Shown piece by piece: positions 6,612-10,518 of a DNA stretch of 10,518 bases (position 1 is its first letter; each line of letters opens with the position of its first letter). The translations under genes were made by a program, and so were the position numbers. The notes beneath the pieces are model-generated. The model was given only the letters and a program-made list of their open reading frames with translations. It searched no databases and was not told the DNA's origin. This DNA comes from JAVZCJ01 sp964532175 (lineage in GTDB: Archaea; Thermoproteota; Nitrososphaeria_A; Caldarchaeales; JAVZCJ01), in the NCBI GenBank assembly GCA_964532175.1, contig CAZHGP010000043.1, positions 1 to 10,518 on the forward strand, given 5' to 3'.

Positions 6612-7424
6612 TTAGGAAATTTTTGAAAGAATTCTTCTTATTTCTTCGCCTTCTTTTTTCCAAAAATTGTAAAGAATTCTAATATCTGTTCCTATGTTAA
6701 AATCTTTAACACCTAATTCAATATATTTCTTTATTAAATCTAAATCAGCACTTCCTAATTCAACTCTTGGACGTTTATCCATTTTTATAGCTGTTTTTAT
6801 TGTTTTTAATTCAGCTTCTTTTACTTTAGGATCAGCTAAAGCCCAAGGTGTTCCAGGCTCTCCTGTTAAACCTATACTTAAACCATAATCCCATGGCCCA
6901 AATTGAACCATATCAACACCTTCAATAGATAATATTTCTTCCAAATGATCAACTGCACTTTTTTTCTCTATCATAAAAGCTATAACAGCATCTTCTGCAG
7001 CTTTTCTATAATCTGATACTGAATATTTTGCAAAAACATATCCTCCAATTCTAAAATTCCCTATTCCCATAATTCCTTTAGGTTCAAGTTTAACAGATTT
7101 AACAGCTTCTTCTGCATCTTTAACTGTTCTAATATCTGCAAAAAGGAAGTTTTGTATTCCTGATTGAAGCGCTTTAGCTGCAATATAACTTCTTGGAACA
7201 GCATCTATTTTTATCATTGAAGACATATTGTATAATTCAGCTGCTCTAGCTAAATTTTCTAAATCATAAAGATTCCATGGAGCATATTCTGCAAGAAATT
7301 CAAAATAATCAAATAAGCCTGTTTGTCCTATTATTTCAACTATACCAGGCCATGATGATAATATTCTTGTTCCAATTGTTGGTTTACCTTCACGTATTAA
7401 TTTCCTTAATTTATTTTCTTGCAA
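6612..7424 (-). CDS. HpcH/HpaI aldolase-family protein with altered active site
   Basis: The family consists of TIM-barrel, metal-dependent class II aldolases acting on 2-keto acids such as pyruvate adducts. Numbering from an upstream GTG at 7436, the family start motif is recognisable (REGKPTIGTRI, then PGIVEIIGQTGLFDYFEF at about 30-47). The metal-binding Glu157 (AFMIEKKSAV) and Asp183 (FGPWDYGLSIGLTG) are present. The usual E-H-G catalytic motif after the second strand is replaced by EFLAEYAPW, so the catalytic His is absent, and the usual Arg of the VRVP strand is Lys76. The substrate is therefore unknown. I prefer TTG at 7424 (270 residues) because GGTGAT lies four bases upstream; GTG at 7436 (274 residues) is possible but lacks a good ribosome site. 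It is convergent with cobA and divergent from yjbQ. Confidence 0.85.
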   Translation of the reverse strand: MQENKLRKLIREGKPTIGTRILSSWPGIVEIIGQTGLFDYFEFLAEYAPWNLYDLENLARAAELYNMSSMIKIDAVPRSYIAAKALQSGIQNFLFADIRTVKDAEEAVKSVKLEPKGIMGIGNFRIGGYVFAKYSVSDYRKAAEDAVIAFMIEKKSAVDHLEEILSIEGVDMVQFGPWDYGLSIGLTGEPGTPWALADPKVKEAELKTIKTAIKMDKRPRVELGSADLDLIKKYIELGVKDFNIGTDIRILYNFWKKEGEEIRRILSKIS

Positions 7425-7428
7425 TAAT

Positions 7429-7465
7429 ATCACCACTCTCTTTTTAAAAAAATCTATTTTATAAG
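7429..7465 (-). promoter_or_regulatory. TATA element and Shine-Dalgarno site of the aldolase-like gene
   Basis: On the minus strand CTTATAAAATA (7465 to 7455) resembles an archaeal TATA box; transcription about 26 bases on would start near 7434. GGTGAT at 7434-7429 matches the archaeal anti-Shine-Dalgarno and precedes TTG 7424 by four bases, so the leader would be very short. The TATA call is positional inference. Confidence 0.4.
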
Positions 7466-7521
7466 TTTTTCTGAAAGTTTATTAAAAATTATCTTAATTG
7501 AATTAAAGTTAATTTTTTAGG

Positions 7522-7530
7522 TATAAATAT
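7522..7530 (+). promoter_or_regulatory. Candidate TATA box of the YjbQ gene
   Basis: TATAAATAT is centred about 34 bases before the ATG at 7560, which puts transcription start some eight bases before that ATG. No Shine-Dalgarno site is visible, so the mRNA is probably nearly leaderless. The 123-base spacer would be shared with the divergent aldolase-like gene. Confidence 0.45.
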
Positions 7531-7559
7531 TTCTTATATTTAAAATAAAGCGATGCAAT

Positions 7560-7955
7560 ATGAAAATTTTAGAAGTTAAAACTAATAAAAAAATAGAGTT
7601 TATAGATATTACTAATCAAATCTATAAAATTATAAAAGAAGAAAATATAAAAAATGGAGTATGCTATTTATTCATTCCACATACAACTGCTGGAATTACT
7701 ATTAATGAAAATGCTGATCCGAGTGTTAAAGAAGATATTATTAATATGCTTAATAAAATTGTTCCAGAAGATTGGGATTATGAACATTTAGAAGGGAATT
7801 CACCTGCGCATATAAAATCAAGTTTAATAGGCCATAGTGAAGTAATTTTCATAGAAAATGGTGAATTAGCTTTAGGAACTTGGCAAGGAATATTCTTATG
7901 TGAATTTGATGGACCAAGAAGAAGAAAAGTATTTATAAAAATAATAGAAGCATAA
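7560..7955 (+). CDS. YjbQ/UPF0047 family protein (secondary thiamine-phosphate synthase family)
   Basis: A 131-residue single-domain protein that aligns end to end with the widespread YjbQ/UPF0047 family. The hallmark motifs are all present: HTTAGITINENAD starting at His41, the region EHLEGNSPAHIKSSLIGHS with His76, His84 and His92, and GTWQGIFLCEFDGPR at 106-120. The conserved His residues are thought to form a metal or ligand site. The family name rests on weak thiamine-phosphate synthase activity; its true physiological role is unsettled, so that should not be read as a firm function. No signal peptide or membrane segment is visible. The ATG has no ribosome site, consistent with leaderless translation from the TATA box at 7522. 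nadE follows 46 bases downstream in the same direction. Confidence 0.93.
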   Translation: MKILEVKTNKKIEFIDITNQIYKIIKEENIKNGVCYLFIPHTTAGITINENADPSVKEDIINMLNKIVPEDWDYEHLEGNSPAHIKSSLIGHSEVIFIENGELALGTWQGIFLCEFDGPRRRKVFIKIIEA

Positions 7956-7958
7956 GCA

Positions 7959-7974
7959 ATTAATTTAAATATAA
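7959..7974 (+). promoter_or_regulatory. Candidate TATA region of nadE
   Basis: TTTAAATATAAG lies in the 46-base spacer between yjbQ and nadE, centred about 34 bases before the nadE ATG, the same spacing as the yjbQ TATA box. No ribosome-binding site precedes the ATG at 8002, so a short or absent leader is likely. nadE could therefore be transcribed independently. The spacer is so AT-rich that confidence is low. Confidence 0.35.
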
Positions 7975-8001
7975 GAAAAAATAAATCAATTATGGAAAAT
8001 T

Positions 8002-8805
8002 ATGTCTCTTAATTTAGAAATACTTAATCTTGATTGGGATAAAGTTATTGAAAAAATAATAGATTTTATAAAAGAGAAAGTTAATAATTCAAAAAGTAAT
8101 GGAATAGTTCTTGGCTTAAGTGGAGGATTAGATTCTTCTGTTGTTGCTATGCTTTGTGTTAAAGCTTTAGGAAAAGATAAAGTTATCGGACTTATTCTTC
8201 CTGATGAAAGAATTACACCTAAAGAAGATATTAAAGATGCTATTGAATTAGCTGAAAAACTTGGAATAAAGTATTATATTATAAAAATAGATGATATTTA
8301 TAATGCTTTTTCTTCTATAAATCCCATTCATAATGAAAATAATAAAGTTGCTTGTGGAAATCTTAGAGCTAGAATAAGAATGGCTTTATTATACTATTTT
8401 GCAAATGCAAATAATTTTTTAGTTGCAGGTACTGGAGATAAAAGTGAAATTTTAATAGGATATTTTACAAAATTTGGTGATGGAGCAGCAGACCTTTTAC
8501 CAATTGGAGATCTTTATAAAACTCAAGTAAGAATGTTTGCAAAATATTTAGGTTTACCAAATAAAATAATTGAAAAACCAAGCAGCCCAAGATTATGGAA
8601 AAATCATTTAGCAGAAAAAGAAATTGGATTAGATTATAAAACAATAGATTTAATTCTTTATGGATTATTTGATTTAAAAATGGAAAAAGAAGAAATTGCT
8701 TCTAAATTCAATATTTCAAAAAATATTATTGAAAAAGTAATAAATATGGTTAAAAATTCTCAACATAAACGTTCAATGCCTCCTATTGCTAAAATAAGTA
8801 ATTTT
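8002..8805 (+). CDS. nadE: Ammonia-dependent NAD+ synthetase, 3' end interrupted by assembly gap
   Basis: NadE makes NAD+ from nicotinic acid adenine dinucleotide, ATP and ammonia in the cytosol. The N-type ATP pyrophosphatase motif SGGLDSS is at residues 40-46. GNLRARIRM (119-127), GTGDKSEILIGYFTKFGDGAADLLPIGDLYKTQV (143-176) and KPSSPRLW (192-199) are the family's substrate-binding segments. There is no glutaminase domain, so ammonia or a partner must supply nitrogen. The 268 codons seen reach QHKRSMPPIAKISNF, near the normal C-terminus. If the two contig ends share AGTAATTTT, as they appear to, nine more residues (IKNNRIIVF) and a TAA at 8942-8944 complete a 277-residue protein of normal size. 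The in-frame TAA at 8908-8910 depends on the arbitrary gap length and should be ignored. The start is ATG 8002; ATG 7992 is out of frame. Confidence 0.94.
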
Positions 8806-8905
8806 NNNNNNNNNNNNNNNNNNNNNNNNNNNNNNNNNNNNNNNNNNNNNNNNNNNNNNNNNNNNNNNNNNNNNNNNNNNNNNNNNNNNNNNNNNNNNNN
8901 NNNNN
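8806..8905. other. Run of exactly 100 Ns (scaffold gap), flanks share nine bases
   Basis: One hundred Ns is a conventional placeholder for a gap of unknown size. The left contig ends AGTAATTTT and the right contig begins AGTAATTTT, so the two may overlap with nothing missing. Merging them gives an uninterrupted nadE with a plausible end at 8944. No real sequence should be inferred from the N positions themselves. Confidence 0.97.
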
Positions 8906-8984
8906 AGTAATTTTATAAAAAATAATAGAATAATAGTTTTTTAAAAATCCAATTTCCATTTTAAAAAGTTTTCTGGAGAAAAAA

Positions 8985-9019
8985 TTTATATTATGGTGGA
9001 AAATTAATTTTATGGTGAT
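8985..9019 (+). promoter_or_regulatory. Promoter/leader of vapBC with a repeated TTATGGTG element
   Basis: TTTATATT at 8985-8992 is a TATA candidate placing transcription start near 9014. TTATGGTG occurs twice, at 8991-8998 and 9010-9017, 19 bases apart. The second copy includes GGTGAT (9014-9019), the ribosome site five bases before ATG 9025. The two copies flank the expected transcription start, where a self-repressing antitoxin could bind. The ribosome site is well supported; the operator role is inference. Confidence 0.4.
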
Positions 9020-9024
9020 ATACA

Positions 9025-9270
9025 ATGGAAATTGGAGTAGAAATTAAGAAAGTTGACTCGCAAGGACGCATTATTTTGCCTGCTGATTGGCGTGAATCTG
9101 AAATTGATGAAAGCCGGGAACTTTATATAATAAAGCGTAAAGGATATTTAAAGATAATCCCAAAGCGAAAAGTAGATTTAACTCAATATTTTGATAAAAT
9201 AGATTTAGGTATTGAAGCTATTGGAAGCTGGAAGGAATTTGAAAAAAAGTTCCAAGGGATGAGCATATGA
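9025..9270 (+). CDS. vapB: VapB-type antitoxin with AbrB/SpoVT fold
   Basis: An 81-residue protein whose N-terminal half (VEIKKVDSQGRIILPADWRE, then LYIIKRKGYLKIIPK) is a typical swapped-hairpin AbrB DNA-binding domain with the conserved GRIxLP motif. The acidic, aromatic C-terminal part (about 50-80) would wrap around the toxin. It overlaps the toxin gene by four bases (ATGA), as expected for a co-translated pair in which the antitoxin neutralises the toxin and represses the operon. GGTGAT five bases upstream supports this ATG. All five Arg codons are CGN (CGC, CGT, CGG, CGT, CGA), unlike the AGA/AGG use of the neighbours, which suggests transfer from a source with higher GC. The partner assignment is secure from context; the exact VapB subfamily is not known. 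Confidence 0.88.
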   Translation: MEIGVEIKKVDSQGRIILPADWRESEIDESRELYIIKRKGYLKIIPKRKVDLTQYFDKIDLGIEAIGSWKEFEKKFQGMSI

Positions 9271-9692
9271 GATTTTTGGATGCGAATATATTCATTTATG
9301 CTTATTATAAACCAAAAAGACAATTAAGTCAAAAAGAAAAACAAATGAAAGATTGTGCAAAAAAGATAGTTAATGATATATCACAAGGAAAAGAAGAGGT
9401 AGCGACTACAGTTGTGCATTTATCTGAAATTGCAAATATTCTTAAACATAGTATTTCTCCAGAACAATTAACTAATATTATATTAGGATTATTTATGCTT
9501 AATAATGTAAAAATATATGGTGTAAGTGAAAAAGCATATTTTGCTGCAACCGAGCTAAGTTCTGATTTAAAGCTTGACCCAAATGATGCTCTAGCTATCG
9601 ATTTTATGCGTTTGAATAACTTGAAGGAAATTTATTCATTTGATGAAGATTTTGATAAAGTAAAGGGAATAGTAAGATTACCTAAAATATAA
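9267..9692 (+). CDS. vapC: VapC-type PIN-domain ribonuclease toxin
   Basis: VapC toxins are Mg2+-dependent RNases that typically cut tRNA or rRNA and stop translation. This 141-residue protein is a complete PIN domain: Asp5 in MRFLDANIFIY, Glu54 in VVHLSEIANIL, Asp107 in LDPNDALAI, and Asp126/Asp128 in YSFDEDFDKV supply the full acidic metal site, so it should be active. The start ATG lies inside the vapB end as ATGA, implying translational coupling. One of four Arg codons is CGN, so its composition is less atypical than vapB. It is followed by a 202-base spacer and then ubiX, unrelated to it. The target RNA cannot be told from sequence. Confidence 0.93.
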   Translation: MRFLDANIFIYAYYKPKRQLSQKEKQMKDCAKKIVNDISQGKEEVATTVVHLSEIANILKHSISPEQLTNIILGLFMLNNVKIYGVSEKAYFAATELSSDLKLDPNDALAIDFMRLNNLKEIYSFDEDFDKVKGIVRLPKI

Positions 9693-9843
9693 AAAATTTA
9701 TTATTTATAAGAAAAATATGCAAAATATTAAAAGAAGAGTTTCACTCATTAAGACTAGGTTAAACATTTTTAATAAATCATGCATTTTATATATAAAATT
9801 TAGAATTTAAAAAAATCATTAATAGCAAACTGGAAAATTTAAG

Positions 9844-9885
9844 TTTAAAAATAAGTAGAAAAATTTTAAGAGTAAAGCAAAAGGG
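9844..9885 (+). promoter_or_regulatory. Possible promoter and weak ribosome site of ubiX
   Basis: TTTAAAAATAAG at 9844-9855 could be a TATA element giving a leader of about 23 bases, with AAGGG at 9881-9885 as a weak ribosome site nine bases before ATG 9895. The rest of the 202-base spacer (9693-9843) has another TATA-like palindrome near 9784-9799 and no coding signal. Confidence 0.3.
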
Positions 9886-9894
9886 AAAAAATAT

Positions 9895-10464
9895 ATGAAA
9901 TTAATAGTAGCGCTTACTGGTGCAAGTGGAGTAATTTATGGAAAAAGATTATTAGAAGTATTAAAAGAAAAAAATATCGAAGTACATTTAATTATAAGTA
10001 ACAATTGTGAAAAAATTATTGAACATGAACTTCAAATGAAAAGAGAAGATTTTGAAAAATTAGCTTATCGCATTTATAAAGAAGATGACTTATTAGCTCC
10101 TATAACAAGTGGATCAACAAAAATTGATGGAATGATCATTATTCCATGTTCTATGAAAACACTTGCAGGAATAGCTTGTGGATATAGTGAAAATTTAATT
10201 TTAAGAGCAGCAGATGTTATTTTAAAAGAAAAAAGAAAATTAATAATTGTTCCAAGAGAAACTCCTTTGAATCCAATACATTTAGAAAATATGCTTAAAT
10301 TAGCAAGAATAGGAGCTATAATTTTACCAGCTTCACCAGCATTTTATCATAAACCAGAAAGGATAAATGATTTAGTAGATTTTATTATTGGAAAAATCCT
10401 TGATATTATGGAAATTGAGCATAATCTTTTTAAAAGATGGGAAAATTTCATAATATTTAAGTAA
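9895..10464 (+). CDS. ubiX: UbiX-family flavin prenyltransferase
   Basis: UbiX attaches a dimethylallyl group to reduced FMN, making the prenylated flavin cofactor needed by UbiD-type decarboxylases; it works as a soluble dodecamer. The 189 residues cover the whole family. VALTGASGVIYGKRLLE (5-21) is the flavin-binding start. IIIPCSMKTLAGIACGYSENLILRAADV (81-108) contains the conserved CSMKT. PRETPLNPIHLENMLKLARIGAIILPASPAFYHKP (120-154) is the phosphate and prenyl substrate region. No UbiD partner is in the window; it may lie downstream or elsewhere. Archaea lacking bacterial-type ubiquinone synthesis use this pair for other decarboxylations, for example in quinone or aromatic metabolism. 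The ATG at 9895 begins the conserved first strand directly, so the start is secure. The last 54 bases of the window after the stop hold nothing recognisable. Confidence 0.95.
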   Translation: MKLIVALTGASGVIYGKRLLEVLKEKNIEVHLIISNNCEKIIEHELQMKREDFEKLAYRIYKEDDLLAPITSGSTKIDGMIIIPCSMKTLAGIACGYSENLILRAADVILKEKRKLIIVPRETPLNPIHLENMLKLARIGAIILPASPAFYHKPERINDLVDFIIGKILDIMEIEHNLFKRWENFIIFK

Positions 10465-10518
10465 ATGAAAAATATTTTAAAAAAATTAAGGAATATTTAC
10501 TATTTTATAAATTTTATT

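Noticed and set aside
6694..6888. 64-codon open frame on the plus strand
   Set aside because: It lies entirely antisense to the aldolase-like gene, whose conserved residues explain the lack of stops.
8906..8910. TAA at 8908-8910 as the nadE stop
   Set aside because: It is in frame only if the gap were truly 100 bases. Contig-end overlap gives a better end at 8944.
8789..9025. Minus-strand open frame through the N run
   Set aside because: Its continuity depends on Ns and on an arbitrary gap length; the flanking real sequence codes for the end of nadE and the vapBC leader.
9715..9775. Slightly less AT-rich stretch after vapC as a CRISPR repeat, tRNA or gene remnant
   Set aside because: The sequence occurs once, has no cloverleaf pairing, and no frame gives a recognisable protein.
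9784..9799. 16-bp palindrome before ubiX as an operator
   Set aside because: It consists only of A and T; about one such palindrome is expected by chance in a window of this composition. It may simply be a TATA-like element.

Overview
The window looks like an archaeal chromosome fragment, probably from a thermophilic TACK-type lineage and probably from a metagenome assembly. It is very AT-rich. Arg codons are mostly AGA/AGG, and TTG starts follow GAGGAG or GGTGAT ribosome-binding sites. It carries a B12-dependent ribonucleotide reductase (RNR) split by two inteins, and archaeal-style NadE, CobA, YjbQ, UbiX and VapBC proteins. A run of exactly 100 Ns marks a scaffold join. No lineage can be named from the sequence alone.

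Layout. At 2-421 is the 3' part of a DUF3782-like/PD-(D/E)XK-like protein whose start lies outside the window. At 652-5796 is the largest gene, a class II ribonucleoside-diphosphate reductase precursor of 1714 residues with two LAGLIDADG inteins (1687-2982 and 3319-4545); the spliced enzyme would be 873 residues. At 5990-6556 is a CobA-type cob(I)alamin adenosyltransferase. On the minus strand at 6612-7424 is an HpcH/HpaI-type aldolase relative, convergent with cobA and divergent from yjbQ (7560-7955). nadE starts at 8002 and runs into the gap at 8806-8905. A vapBC toxin-antitoxin pair (9025-9692) and ubiX (9895-10464) complete the window.

How the genes relate. The clearest link is RNR with CobA: CobA makes adenosylcobalamin, the radical cofactor of class II RNR. 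NadE, YjbQ and UbiX are cofactor-related housekeeping enzymes. The vapBC pair looks acquired, since all five Arg codons in vapB are CGN while the surrounding genes use AGA/AGG.

Most interesting point. Both RNR inteins are non-canonical in different ways. Intein 1 is followed by Lys instead of Cys/Ser/Thr and has Glu in place of the block-B His, yet it keeps Cys1 and the C-terminal His-Asn. Intein 2 keeps Cys1, the TPDH motif and a +1 Cys, but ends in Leu-Asp instead of His-Asn. Intein 1 interrupts the substrate-specificity loop, and intein 2 sits immediately before the radical-carrying Cys, so RNR activity depends on how these two elements behave.

No tRNA, rRNA, CRISPR array, insertion sequence or recognisable riboswitch was found. 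No gene-free stretch exceeds 300 bases.
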